Shown here: in pieces, positions 1 to 11,399 of the stretch
How the letters are laid out: every line of letters starts with the position of its first letter
Position numbering within the stretch: position 1 is the stretch's first letter
From: Metallyticus violacea
Taxonomy: Eukaryota; Arthropoda; Insecta; Mantodea; Metallyticidae
Direction of reading: 5' to 3'
DNA: 64,000 bases
Assembly (NCBI GenBank): GCA_030762175.1
Contig: CM060831.1
Location: 95,251,501 to 95,315,500 of the forward strand
Notes under the pieces: model-generated
Seen by the model: only the letters and a program-made list of their open reading frames with translations
What the model was told of the DNA's origin: nothing
Databases searched by the model: none
Position numbers and translations under genes: made by a program

Positions 1-540
1 AGTTTGCATGTAACAGAATGTTAGTATTTAACTGCATCCTTAACTCACGTTTAGGAGCGAGGATGGGAAGCAGAAATAAAAGTGCTGAATTTAATCCCGG
101 TCAAGGAATTGCATAAAATTCATAGGATCATCAGCAATTACAATAAGGTTATGAAAACTCTTAAAAAGTTAGAAAAAGTCTGTATACGTGGTGCATATTC
201 TAATTAAACTAACGCAGATAAAGTTCCGAGAGTTAATGATTTAACCACTAGTGAATGTGGACAGTTTCAAATGCTAAAAGACTATCTGAATCGGTCAAGC
301 CTTTTCCTAGAGCCTTAGTGTGTTAAAAAGTCTCTAGTCTTAATCTGAGTTCATCACTGCACATTAACGTAAAACTAGTGTTTTTACATAAAGATACTCT
401 GTTTGAGCTCGCCAGTCATATACACTAGTGTACAACCTTTCATTTTTCATAATATCACTTTAGTCAAAAAAAGTCACTTTTCTAATGATAATTTCAATTA
501 ACAGTATTTTTTGAATACGTATAAGCTGTTCTGATAAAAT
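1..540. other. No recognisable feature
   Basis: AT-rich sequence with no long open frame, repeat or splice-bounded exon that I can support. Confidence 0.5.
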
Positions 541-1010
541 ACAGTGTGACCGAAAAGTCATTGTGCAGTTTGAACAGTCACACAAAAACAATGGAACGAG
601 AAAGAAATGTGAAACCTTCACCAAATGAAAGAAAATCTCTTCAAGTTTGCATACCTATTCAGTGCAATTCGATGTGGCTTCCTTTTGTTGCCCTGCGCAC
701 AACTAAATGTGGACCTATTAATTTTATCATGCATTTGGTGACACCAGACTCTCCTTAGGGGTGTCATGTTCATATTCAACGTAGGCATGAGGATTTTCAT
801 AAATCCGTATCCTGATGTCATGGCGATAAAATGACCATACGCATGCAAAGTGATCTCATCAATAAACACAATCTTCTGTAAGACTTGTCTATCTTGTCAA
901 GCATTTACAACAAACTCGTATCGTTTTGATCAGTTGGGCGGATAGCGTGTAACAACTACATTTTGTAACATCTTAACTAAATGAAGTGATTCGCTTCACT
1001 GTTTTGTTGC
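541..1010 (-). pseudogene. Decayed DDE transposase fragment
   Basis: Read on the minus strand, this stretch gives pieces in two frames that match a transposase type common in arthropod genomes. One frame reads KIVFIDEITLHAYGHF, which fits the family pattern V-F-x-D-E-x-T-F-H around the first catalytic Asp. The shifted frame reads NPHAYVEYEHDTPK, which fits the conserved segment that follows. The frame changes between the two and several stops are present, so it is dead. The start CAGTGTGACCGAAAAGTCA near 543 could be a terminal-repeat remnant, but I could not find a convincing partner at the other end. The assignment is from recognised motifs, not an alignment. Confidence 0.5.
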
Positions 1011-2985
1011 GTAATTACCTGCGCGTGCACATAATTGAAATTTATTCTTCAGAAACTCTTTGCAATACTCTTCAATGTATCATAGGTTTCATCCTTTGGT
1101 TTCGTTTAGTTATTATAAGTGTTAAAAACTGTATCATAACTTTACAGATACCGTGTATAATACATTTTTTTCTATATTGCAAAATATTGTTGTGCTAACT
1201 TAACCTCAAAACTTTGGCTAGTAAAATACTACCGCTTTAGTTGACCTGTTCATACATAAACTATTTCACCTCTCTCTCCTGCTTGCGTGTTTAACTCTCG
1301 ACAGTAATACCAACGTCTTGCAAGTACATGGAGTTACTTTACTGTAATATCATTGCATATGGCAATAAAATTACTTTATATTCATTTTCTAAAACGGGTA
1401 AAAAAAACTGGAAAAGTTTACTAGTTCCAGATCGGTAGACCAATATAAACAAAAAATGCTGCCTTATGGTGGCAAAAAAAGTATAAAAGTACATGAAATG
1501 TTCCAAGCTTTACAATCACCAAAGCATTAACTAGATGCTTTATGAACATCTTGCAAATGAACATGTTTTTCTATTAAAGTCTAAGTTCAAAAGGGATAAA
1601 TTGATATTCTAAAACAAGTTATAATGCTATATATGGGTTTTATACCTAACAAGAACCATTATGATGGTAAAGGTAGTGGATTTCATATAATGTAACATTG
1701 TACTATATAGTAAGGACACAAAGTGGCATACCCCTTTGGAAGGCTTTAGCTTTAAATCAGGTTTCATGGCATTGATCATGGTCAAACAAGGAATGCCAAA
1801 TTCTGTAAAAGTTTTTTGAGTGGATTTTAGGGGATAGTTTTACACTGATGGCTCAACAGCATGACATGTTTCCTTCCTTGTTGTCATTGGGATAAAGTAT
1901 ATTGTTCTATGGTATTTAATTATAAACTTCCACAACTTTGTTTAAAGTTCCATTCAAATAAAATGGCATGAACAGAAATCATTTATGCAAGAAATCATCA
2001 AATGTATTTCTTGGATACCTATAGTTTTTCCTGTGATAATGAAATCTTTCAAGACTGAAAGTGCAAAGTGTACACAAACTACTGAGCTATAACATTTTTA
2101 TATTGGGGTTATATATTTATTTGGCAGTCTCACCCATATGAGTTTGCACAATAGCAAAAAATTAAAGATTATACATTAAAAAAATATTACAATTTGAAAA
2201 TTTGTTCAACTAGTACTTTGAACCAATGCAGATAAACATCCCACATCTTTAAATGTGTGCTACCCAACTGTGAGGAGAAGCTGACTGCTTCAGCAGTCAG
2301 ATGATTACCTTATTTTTAAATTATATTTATTAATTTTTGCAGTATTCTTGCTGAATGGGTTAAAAAAATACCATTTCTCTCAAAACATATTCTATAAGAT
2401 GTTTTTGATGGGATATCAAATGATTTGAGTGGGTGAGCATTAATTCTCAACAATGCCCAGTTTTCAAAAATATAAGCAATTTTATTTTCTATATCCCTAA
2501 TGTTCACTAACTGTAAGGGTTACATGGAATACTCAATCTCATTATGTAATACATTTTCATGTAATTTTCCCCACATACTCTTCATGGATAGCCTAATGAT
2601 TTCCCAGGATAAATTTAGATTACCTTGGCTCATTCCCTTACGGCACTAATCTATAACTTTTAAAAAGTTCTTTCTTTCTTTGTTATCTATTTAATTTATA
2701 ATGCTCCAATCAAATCACAGGCAAAGATGATAAATTTATACTAGTCTCTCAGAATATTAGCCACACATTTTTATATTATCACTACAAACTTAAGACTGAG
2801 AATTCAAAGAGCAACTCTTTTTTTTTTATCTTGTAAATAATAAAGAAAATCTTGTGAAGCACCAATCATTAGAAACAGTTGCATTTGCCAAGTTAGAAGC
2901 ATGACATTTAAATCTCTAAGAGTGCCTGTACAATCAAAATCAGCATTCAATTGTTGCACTTTTTATCTACCAAGAAGATTATTAA
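1011..2985. other. Long AT-rich stretch without genes
   Basis: No exon, ORF of note, tRNA-like box or repeat family recognised. It may contain the missing first exon of the + strand gene at 3509, but no candidate with a start codon and a donor in the required phase stood out. Confidence 0.5.
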
Positions 2986-2987
2986 AA

Positions 2988-3410
2988 GTTGAAAGAGGAA
3001 AGCCTATAATTCCTATAAATTGAAAAATTGACTTAGAAATATGAAATGAGAATGCTTTTGTAATCTTGAGAAATAGTGTTTAACATTTTATCATTTTATT
3101 TACTTTCACAGAGCATAATTTTTACAACTAAATGTCTGAAAACATGAATTCATATATCTCTTTTAGACTTAAATAAGAAAGTACATTTTAGATACAACAG
3201 TTGAGAAAGGTAAGCTATAATTCCTGTAGATTGAAAATTTTACTTAGAAATATGAAATCAGAATGCCTTTGCAACCTTCAGAAATAGTGTTTCACATTTT
3301 ATCACTTTCGTTTTACTTTCACAAAGCATAATCTTACAACTAAATGTCTGCAAACATATGAATTCATATTTTAGACTTAAATAATAAAGTGCATTTAAGA
3401 TGCAATAGCT
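2988..3410. repeat. Two-copy tandem duplication, period about 211 bp
   Basis: The block containing ACTTAGAAATATGAAAT at 3031 recurs at 3242 with the same order of words around it, including the CATTTTATCA and CTAAATGTCTG segments. The copies differ by many substitutions and short indels, so the duplication is not recent. It ends about 100 bp upstream of the exon at 3509. Confidence 0.8.
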
Positions 3411-3508
3411 ATCAAATTATCGCTAGCAATTAATTTAAAATTATGCATAATTATTATAATTTGATGTATTAATCTAAAAGTGTCTTATATTTAAACTTTC
3501 ATTTGCAG

Positions 3509-3643
3509 ATCACATCTTGTGTTTGCTTTCCTGCTATTAGCAATTTTGGTGTTAGATGGAACACTAGGGGAATATCATAGATCAAACAAGAAAAAATATG
3601 AGAAGAAAAATTACAAACCCCACAAAACTGAAAAACATTCCAG
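3509..3643 (+). CDS. Internal exon encoding a signal peptide (secreted Lys/Glu-rich protein, part 1)
   Basis: The exon is bounded by the acceptor TTCATTTGCAG and the donor GTAAGA. The only open frame starts with the last base of a split codon and reads SHLVFAFLLLAILVLDGT and then LGEYHRSNKKKYEKKNYK. The run VFAFLLLAILVL followed by small residues is a typical signal-peptide core, so the product probably enters the secretory route. The exon ends with two bases of a codon (AG), and the exon at 10174 supplies the third, continuing the frame without a stop. No ATG lies inside the exon, so the initiator is in an upstream exon that I did not find. The encoded tail is strongly basic. I do not recognise the protein family. 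Confidence 0.7.
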
Positions 3644-3789
3644 GTAAGAAAATGGTTTTTATTGGTGCTAAATATCCTTTTCTGATATTTTTAAAATATT
3701 AGTAAAAGGCTTCATTTTTATCAAAAGAGGTATCAATAAATCTTTGCATGGGAAATTAAACCTTGCAACTCTGAAAAACAAAATTCTAT

Positions 3790-4020
3790 AGGGACCTAAT
3801 CCATAGTCTGTGGTAGCATTTGTAATGACTAATCCAGAGGTCTTGGATTTGATTCCTGTCTTGGTAATTTTTTTTTCCTTGCCCTCAGAAGGTGAATGCC
3901 AAGATAGTTTAAGATGCCAAGGACTTCAAGCTCATTTGTACCATCATTAATTCATTTCACTCCAACATTTACACAATTCACATCCGATGTATAGATGTAA
4001 CAAGAAGACTAATGCAGTCA
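3790..4020 (+). repeat. Degenerate tRNA-derived SINE-like segment
   Basis: TAGTCTGTGGTAGCAT resembles an A box, and GGATTTGATTCC about 35 bases later resembles a B box. A T-rich stretch follows. This is a weak, decayed match and its 3' boundary is arbitrary. It lies in the intron between the two + strand exons. Confidence 0.4.
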
Positions 4021-4106
4021 AAGCTACAATAAATAACACATTAAGTATATAAGGTAATTTAAAACTTATGCGCCATAAGACAACTTGGTTATTAGTGTAG
4101 ATGCTG

Positions 4107-4406
4107 AAAAAGGAAAGAAAATTGTATGAAATAAGTAATTTTAAATCTTGTACTTAAATGTTACAATGTAAAATTCAAGCTAATTATAGCAATTATCGAA
4201 AAATAAAAAGATGATTGAAGGGTACTGTTAATAGTCTGCTGGAAAATAGAAATAATAAAAGGAAAGAAAATTGTATGAAATAAGTAGTTTTAAATCTTGT
4301 ACTTAAATGTTACTATGCAAGATTCAGGCTAATTATAGCAATTATTGAAAAATAAAAAGATGATTGAAAGGTACTGATAATAGTCTGCTTGAAAACACAA
4401 ATAATA
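4107..4406. repeat. Two-copy tandem duplication, period 150 bp
   Basis: AAAAGGAAAGAAAATTGTAT at 4107 recurs at 4257, and the following 140 bases repeat with few differences, including the AATAAAAAGATGATTGAA word. The high identity suggests a fairly young duplication inside the intron. Confidence 0.85.
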
Positions 4407-4689
4407 AACTTGATAATCACACAGTCACAATGGCAAATTTAAACTTTAAATCACTTGAACTGCCATGTACTATAATTGCTCCACTTGCATTACATATTAC
4501 CACCAATTCTCCTGTTTCCTTTTTCAGTATTTGTATTAATAACTGAGTTACTCTGTGGCAACTTTTGAATCATCCTGTACATAGAAACCAGGTTTTTCAG
4601 TACTAGGACTGGATAAAAATTAGTGACAATAGTAGCAGCATGCAGCAGTTGCATCCTTGTCACTCATAGGTTTATGTATATCCAATACT

Positions 4690-5270
4690 GGAATGTTCAA
4701 TGAACTTCAGCAGCGAGTGATGACATTGTTCAGTTAATCATTACTGCAATGCCTTGATGTAGAGGTAGATAATGCAAGTACTCTGACAATATGTTTTCAA
4801 AACTGGTACAATGTTCATGGATCAAAATTGAAGTTGCAAGAGGTCATGATGCTCAAGATTGTTATCATGGTCAATGTGAAACATGTGTGATGCAACATTG
4901 CCATATTGCACAATGGCAAGATGGGTGAAAGTGTTTTGTGCAGGCAGACACAATGTTCAGGATGACACCAAACTGACAACCACACAATTCAACTTTTTGC
5001 ATCCCTATTGGACGTTGATACTGATGGACTAGGTATGAATTAGTCCTCTTATGTCAATTGAACTGGGAGATACTCTCCATATTGGATTGATATGAGCCCA
5101 TTCAACTACAATCTCTTTGCAAAAACCAAAGAATCATCAATTCTGTAGGGCAGTCACTTCAGGACATTAACAGAGATGGATACACTAATGAATACGGCGC
5201 CTTCTACATATGTGGTAGAAGGTCGTAAACATGGCAGGAGATTAAAGGAGATTTAAGGAATGCATGTTAC
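4690..5270 (+). pseudogene. Internally deleted mariner-like transposase remnant
   Basis: At about 4890-5025 the + strand reads CTMARWVKVFCAGRHNVQDD, matching the conserved W-V-K-x-F-x-x-G-R-x-x-V-x-D-D segment at the N-terminal DNA-binding region of mariner-like transposases. At about 5095-5175 it reads SPFNYNLFAKTKE and then, after a frame change, QSLQDINRDGYTNEYGAF, which fits the C-terminal end of the same protein class. The catalytic core between them is missing, so this is a deleted, non-functional copy of about 0.6 kb. Terminal repeats were not identified. Confidence 0.55.
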
Positions 5271-5299
5271 TTCCCTCTGATAATAAAGCCCTCTAGACA

Positions 5300-7440
5300 T
5301 TATAGCACTATTACCATTACTTTATATCCAAACTATGCATTTATAAGGAATTACTGATATGATGCAAGGAAAGTCTTCTCCTTAATGATGCTGTATATAA
5401 TTTTCTTCTACTGTTTCATTTTTTAATGAACTTAAATATTGTTTCTTCACTACCAACTGGAAAAGCATCTACAAGGTTTTTAATTAAAAAAATTGGCTAG
5501 AGCAATATTACAGTACCAACAATTCTGAAGAGACAGTATTGCTATTGCATATCTTGTTTGAAAACCATATAAAAATTAAAACACTTCAATATTAGACATT
5601 TAGATAAAAATTAACATATGTAAAATATTATTTCTATGATGAAAAAATATCTTTACATGAAAATTCAGACTGAAATTAGGATGTTCATATTGATGAGATA
5701 TACCATAGAGCCAATTTAGCTTAGTCAAAATAACTTCTAACCACATTTTGAAGTTCTCGGTTACTGCTTTGTTACTCCCCCCCCCCCAAAAAAAACACTA
5801 ATTTTCTTTGATAATTTCTTCTATTCTTTTCAGTATTAACATAAAATTTCATTTCTAAATCTTGGCTGAACACTTAGCAGTTTTAATTATAAATTAGCAA
5901 TGAAGATTTCATTTTTAAATCTTACTAACATGCCCACATGGTTTCTCTGAGCAAATGTGTGGCAAACCATCATAAAAGGCATGACAATTGCATAGTATTA
6001 TGGATTTAAGTCTTTCCCAAATATATGTACATACTTCCATGTTGACAGTTTTGACACTAAGGTTTCTGGATTGTTTTGCTTGATCATTGCTCTTCAGAAG
6101 TGGTTTCCAATCATCCTTATAATGAAGTTTAAAATCTATTAGGATTAGGATTATTAGGACCATTGGAATTATATTGAAGACATATGAGGTCTGTCACAGT
6201 GGAATCATTTAACTCTAAGGCTGATAGATGAAAAAAGAAAGTTTATTATGTGCTCTGAAGAAAGTATATCAAGGCATAAAATCTCAAAAGTTTCTGGGTA
6301 CCTCAGAGCTGTGGCACATACTTTCACGTAGCCTGCAGGGGTGAAAATTTGTTCTTAATTTTTCTTTTGATAGTCAAATGCATGGAATCACATTTCATCT
6401 TATTGTGGTCTTTTTTCAAAAACTTTTGGGCAATTGTAATATTCTTCCTAATAGTTAGTTTAACGACTGCATTGGCATAGAACTGCATAGAATTATTATT
6501 CTGGTGTGTACAGCCTTCTCCATGCCATATAATCATTTTTGCAACTGAATATAATACACAATGAAACTATCAAATTCATCTAATTTAGAATTCCATCTGA
6601 TTCACTGTATAAAAAACAGTATTATCATTTGAATGAAAATTGTTGAATATATGCACTTTCAATTTTTGTTTTGCAGACCTTTAGGAAAGGAGACAGCAAA
6701 ATAGCACCCTCTCACATGCTACCACCACACAATTGCCATACATAACTATGTCATAGACAATAAGAACTGGTCTTTGATACAGTAGATGCTTGGATGCAAG
6801 AGTTCTAGATAAGCAAACTTAACACTAATAAATCTGTGTTTTGACAGGTATAATATAAATTTTTGTGCATCCATTCCTGTCAGCCTCTTTTATTATGTAG
6901 TTGATCTTTCCTAAAAATATGTTGGCTGAATTTTTATGGACATGTTAGAGGTTACTGGATGCATGTTGAGGGTTACACCATACTTTGGCAAGATAATTGA
7001 GGACTCTTAAGTAAGCTCTTCTGTTAACTGTCTCTTCTAGTTCATTATGATCAAAAAAATGTGATTATGTGTAGCTAAAAGCAGACTTTAGCAATATTTC
7101 CCTGTTCTTTCACCCATCTCATTGTACTGCTCCAAACTGTATGGAGTTTGACTCTTAAATGCAAGTATATTCAGTATGATAGACTGCAAAACAGTGAAAT
7201 AATGAGCCTGTAACTTTTCACATTTATTAATGACATAATGCAGACTGTTATGACTGTCAACTATTTTAGACCAACTGTTTCTTTAGTAAACACAAGATAC
7301 ACTTGACGTTACAAGCAGGGCTGAAAGTACTAGTACCTTCATGCTGCTGGTACAACTTACTCGTACCCTTATCTGTGCTCTTAGTGCAACTCTTGCTACT
7401 ATGCACACAAACTTATGCTTGCCTCCTTTTCATGAATATA
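5300..7440. other. Intronic AT-rich stretch
   Basis: No convincing gene or repeat. It contains a C12/A8 homopolymer near 5776 and one possible cryptic exon at 6677-6704, listed separately. Confidence 0.5.
6677..6704 (+). other. Possible cryptic terminal exon of the + strand gene
   Basis: The site TTTTTGTTTTGCAG just before 6677 is a good acceptor. If joined to the exon ending at 3643, the frame would read PLGKETAK and then a TAG stop at 6702-6704, giving a short secreted peptide. This rests only on a splice-site match and a compatible phase and may be chance. Confidence 0.2.
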
Positions 7441-7457
7441 CATGGATAGGGGTGGAT

Positions 7458-7820
7458 AAATCACTGTAATGAGGACATTGCTAGGTTGGTAAAATATTGT
7501 AACGGTGGGAAATCTCCTCTCATAGAAATTCGCAATTAATTCATTTACACACATGTTAACCTAGCCTGTTGGCTAACATGAATAAAACCTAGAAACCAGT
7601 GGACCCAGTGGTTTAGAGAGTAAATCACTGTAATGAGGGCATTGCTAGGAGGGTAAAATATTGTAATAGTGGGAAATTTTCTCTTATAGGAATTTGTAAT
7701 TTATTCATTCATACATACACTAACCTAATTTGTCAGCTAAACTGGGTAAATCCTAGAAGTTGATGGATCCAGGGGTTTACTGAGTAAATCATTGTAACTG
7801 TGGCAAATTTCCTTCAGCTC
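7458..7820. repeat. Tandem repeat, period 164 bp, about 2.2 copies
   Basis: AAATCACTGTAATGAGG starts at 7458 and again at 7622, and a partial third unit starts at 7786. Units one and two are clearly similar over their full length but diverged. The array abuts a tRNA-like sequence on the minus strand at 7838-7919, so it may be the duplicated body of a SINE. Confidence 0.8.
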
Positions 7821-7837
7821 CGGTGGAAAAAAAATGC

Positions 7838-7919
7838 ATGGGGATGATAGGATTCGAACCCACTATCTTCACAACTGTAGCATTATGCTCTAACCACCTG
7901 AGCTATTGCACCATTGCTC
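7838..7919 (-). repeat. tRNA-derived head, probably of a SINE
   Basis: The minus strand contains TAGCTCAGGTGGTTAGAGCA (A box and D arm) and GGGTTCGAATCC (B box), both close to consensus. The acceptor strands do not pair and the anticodon arm is poor, so it is not called as a functional tRNA. On its own strand it is followed by a short A/T tract and then the 164-bp repeat units. Confidence 0.6.
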
Positions 7920-8020
7920 ATGATGCATTATTATCTAGCTATAACTGTACAAATCGTTTCCTTTGGCTCTCTTTGCTGTGCTTGTATCAAGTGTTGCACC
8001 AGCAGCATAGGTAACTTAAG

Positions 8021-8344
8021 TCACAGGTACAGCAGCATATGGCACTAGTGCTTTCAGTCCTGCTTGTAAAGAAAAGTATAAGATACTGCCAGAAAAATAG
8101 TTTATTTTGCACTTCCTGCAAGTCATTACATTTTTGATACATTCCCTTTTCCTAAAAACTAGAATAAAAAGGGGGAAAAAATGTTTCATGACCTGGCCAT
8201 GTGGCAATGTTTAAGTTCTAAGCTTACCATCTTTGAATAGACTATGGTCCATAGAAAATCTCTTATGTCCAACAATTTCTAATTTTAACAGATACAACCA
8301 TATAAATGCACAATTGTATTTAGCATCTTTGTTCTATACATTAT
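8021..8344. other. No recognisable feature
   Basis: AT-rich intronic sequence between two SINE-like copies; nothing supported. Confidence 0.4.
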
Positions 8345-8690
8345 AATAATCCCTAAGCTCGACAGTCCCAGAGGGCCTAGGCTTATGGCATGATCACTAC
8401 AACTTCCATCTCCATCTTGCAACATCATGGACAGAGTGTAGCATTGTGGCAAAACATGCAATCAACACACTGCACCATGCTGGTTGCTACCATGTGGCCT
8501 TCTTAGGTTGGGGATGCTACCTTTTCATCAGGTAGTTACCCAATTATCATCATAAGGCTGGATGGACCCTGTTGCAGACTTTGCTAACTTAGAACATTGC
8601 TAAGCAGTAACTGGGGATAAAGTTTGGGACCTTCCAGCCAGCTGTTAACAATACTAATCACTAGACCAAGGATGTGGTAGTTGTATATAT
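8345..8690 (-). repeat. tRNA-derived SINE, family 1
   Basis: The minus strand begins TCCTTGGTCTAGTGATTAG, an A box like that of the copy at 58436. It shares with that copy the body words for 'GTCCATCCAGCC', a block near 'CCTGATG' and a later 'GATGGAGAT' block. The B box is degenerate. The two copies are diverged but collinear over more than 300 bases. Confidence 0.6.
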
Positions 8691-9430
8691 TGGTCAAGTA
8701 ATATTTAGTTTATAATTTTACTATTGTATATTAAATATGCTGACTTGTAATAAGGTGAAGAATTTCATAACTGCTTAATATTTTATAATTTTCTACTGTT
8801 TCTGCCTTTCCAAGGATTCAGTTTATCCTATTTCGCATCTAAGGTATTTTATTCTTTAAATTGATCCATCTGTTCTCGGCCATCTTCCATTTGGTTTGTA
8901 AAGAAAAGCTTGCTCTGGTAGTCTGTCAGGTGACATCTTTACAGAAAATAAGTATTGTGCCTTTTCTTTTTGATACACCCTTCCTTGTAAGGAAAGATGC
9001 AAATATATGCAGAGCCTGGTAATGAACAATACTGAAAAGTTCATAAAAATATATTACTAAGACACTAGTGGTTTCTGCTGGAGAAATTTTTCTTTAAAAT
9101 GATGTATAAATTTTTTTATAACTGTACTCTTAAGCTATAGTTTAAACTATGAATCATCACTACAAATGGTTATGGGAGTTAGCCTATGCTATTCATCTTT
9201 ACAGTTGGTTATATACCATTTTATTTTGTAATTGGTCAGTCAACCTAAGTTTCAACAATTCATAAATTTGTGGATGATTTAACACAAATTGATAATTTTT
9301 GTTTTATAAAAGTTTAGTGTCCTGCCAACTTCCAAGGTGCTTTAAGATTGACATGCTGCCCATTTGGGGACAAAATTAGTAAATACAGCCATGTAACAAA
9401 AATTTAAAATGGGGATTAAAACATGCTCTC
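8691..9430. other. No recognisable feature
   Basis: AT-rich intronic sequence; short ORFs here have no splice context or known motif. Confidence 0.4.
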
Positions 9431-9440
9431 TAGCCACAAA

Positions 9441-9727
9441 ATCACCGCCATGGCTGGCCGAGGTTGTTAAGGTGTGGACTCATGAGCGGGAGGTCTGCAG
9501 TTTGAATCCCACCAAGACCGTTCTCCCTGACTGAGGTTTTTTCCAGGTTTTCCTTAGTCCTCATAAATGGCGCATGCCGGGGAGGTACCCTAAACTTAGG
9601 CTTGGAACAATTCCTTCCTTAAAAATAAATCCTTTCCCAATATATCATTTCATCTCCTATATCATCAGTGTCCATCGCCTGTGGTGCCTCTATAGCAAAA
9701 ACAGGCGTTAAACCTCATTCATTTTTT
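9441..9727 (+). repeat. tRNA-derived SINE, family 2, with target duplication
   Basis: The head has TGGCCGAGGTTGTTAAGG, an A box like that of serine tRNAs, and a B-box-like GTTTGAATCC. The body ends in CGCCTGTGGTGCCTCTATAG followed by ACAGGCG, which can fold into a hairpin, and then a T-rich tail. TAGCCACAAA occurs directly on both sides (9431-9440 and 9728-9737) as a 10-bp target duplication. A 3' fragment of the same family lies at 46028-46092. Confidence 0.8.
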
Positions 9728-9737
9728 TAGCCACAAA

Positions 9738-10173
9738 GAACTACATAAGGAAATGTGCTGAACATAATTTGCTAATGTTTCTTTCATGTCTTCTGAATAT
9801 CTGTATACACAAGTGAAATTCTCATAATTATGCACTAAGGTATTCTTAGAGTAGGTCCTGAGTTTACTTACAAATAGGTTTCTGTTACTTTTGCTTTTGC
9901 TTAAAAAAGTGATTAGGTCTTGATGTGTTGCATGATATAGTGCAGAAGCACCACAAATTGATCTACTTGTAACATAGCAGCCATATGAATTTTAAAAAGA
10001 CAACTATAATAATAAAAGATAGGAAATTGATGGAGTAGTTTTTTGAGCAGAGAGAGGGTGAACTGAAAATCCATAATGCTCCTTGGCAGGCTTTGGTATC
10101 TAATGTATCTGCTTTAACAGAAGCATGTTAAATAATCAAAGATAATAATTACACCATTATTTTTTAATTTCAG
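9738..10173. other. Intron end, no other feature
   Basis: AT-rich intron ending in the acceptor TTTTTTAATTTCAG at 10173. Nothing else recognised. Confidence 0.5.
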
Positions 10174-10942
10174 GAAAACCAGAGACCTTCAAAATGAAAT
10201 GGATCATTCAGAGCAGGAAGTTTTAAATGGTGAAGCAGAATTAAATTCAAGATCCAAAGAGGATGAAGAGAAAACAAAGCAACATTACAGAAATGCTGAT
10301 TACAGCAAGGCTTATGTGGAAAAGAAAGAAGTAAACAAACGAAAAGGAGAAGATAAGAAAGTAAAAGATGGATCAAAGTATAAAAAAGAACTGAATGAAG
10401 AAATAGCGCCATCAAAGAATAAAGCTACTAAGAAGCAAGATAAACATTCCAAGGTAGAATTGCAAAAAGAGGAAGAAACCTCCAAAGAAAAGAGCACAAT
10501 GAAGAAGCCTTCTAAGGCAACACAAAAAAAGAAATATGTGATAATAGAAGAAGTGCCTATTGAAGATGAAGCAAAACAAAACAAGGGAATAAAGAGTAAA
10601 AGCACAGCAGAAAATCAAAGAACTGTGCGGTACTTAGTTGAGGAAGAAATAGAGTTAGTTGAAGAGGAGCAAGAACAAGAACAAATAGAGGAATATGAAA
10701 CAACAAAATGCTTCAGAGAATGTGATGAACAAAGCACATTAAGAAGAAAAGTTAGAGAGACTGTCAAAAAATGCACCCCATCTTGCGATGAACTGCAAGC
10801 AGATGCATCATTTGCAACATCAAGGGAAGTGAGTAAAAGACAATCTTCTTCTATTATACAGCAAGAAGCACCTGAAGATAATACACTGGATACTGAAGAG
10901 GAAGAAGAAGACATTGCAGAAAATGAAAAGTGCTATTATTAA
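10174..10942 (+). CDS. Last exon of a secreted Lys/Glu-rich protein
   Basis: The acceptor is TTTAATTTCAG. The first base completes the split codon from 3643, and the frame then runs about 255 codons to TAA at 10940-10942. The product is low-complexity and highly charged: a lysine/glutamate-rich first two thirds, an acidic stretch rich in E and Q (around VEEEQEQEQIEEYE), then a cysteine-containing tail with CFREC, KKCTPSC and a final KCYY. About five cysteines in the last third could form disulfides in an exported protein. Hydrophobic segments are lacking apart from the signal peptide in the previous exon. Antisense ORFs here are shadows of its coding bias. I do not recognise the family; it may be a lineage-specific secreted or matrix protein. 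The ATG at 10199 is internal and need not be a start. Confidence 0.75.
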
Positions 10943-11371
10943 TAAGTAACAAACAAAAAACAAAACACTTAATTTTTAAACTGGAAAGTAATTAATGAAA
11001 TATGAACATTAAATTTAAAAGAACTTAGTGCCAATATCTAGACTATAATATATTTTTTGCTTCAATTCAAATAACTATGGTTACAGAGATAAAGGCAGTG
11101 GTTAAAAAAATATCCAATTTAGTATTAGAGATTCCTTTGCAATTTGTATCTTTGTAAAAACCTTAACACCACATTTGGAATTGCTATTTCCACCAAAAAA
11201 ATGCAGGGGCAGAATAATCTTGGTGAAAACTAAAGCATTTGTTTTAATTTGCTTTTTCAAAAACTGGTTTAAGGTTTATAAATATCTTTGAAAGACTTAA
11301 GCTGTAATGTGCTTTTGTTTTATATTTTCATTTTTTTTTTTTAATGTCTTTTATCTGCAATGAATAATAAA
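10943..11371 (+). other. Probable 3' UTR with polyadenylation signal
   Basis: The stop at 10940-10942 is followed by AT-rich sequence, and AATAAA occurs at 11366-11371. This is a plausible end for the secreted-protein transcript, but AATAAA is frequent in DNA this AT-rich. Confidence 0.4.
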
Positions 11372-11399
11372 CAAATTACATCTGAAGACACTAATTTCT

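Noticed and set aside
5770..5800. C12/A8 homopolymer as a functional element
   Set aside because: It is a single simple repeat without context.
10312..10914. Several antisense ORFs over the Lys/Glu-rich exon
   Set aside because: They are mirror images of the AAR/GAR codon bias on the + strand (runs of F, S, L), with no splice context of their own.
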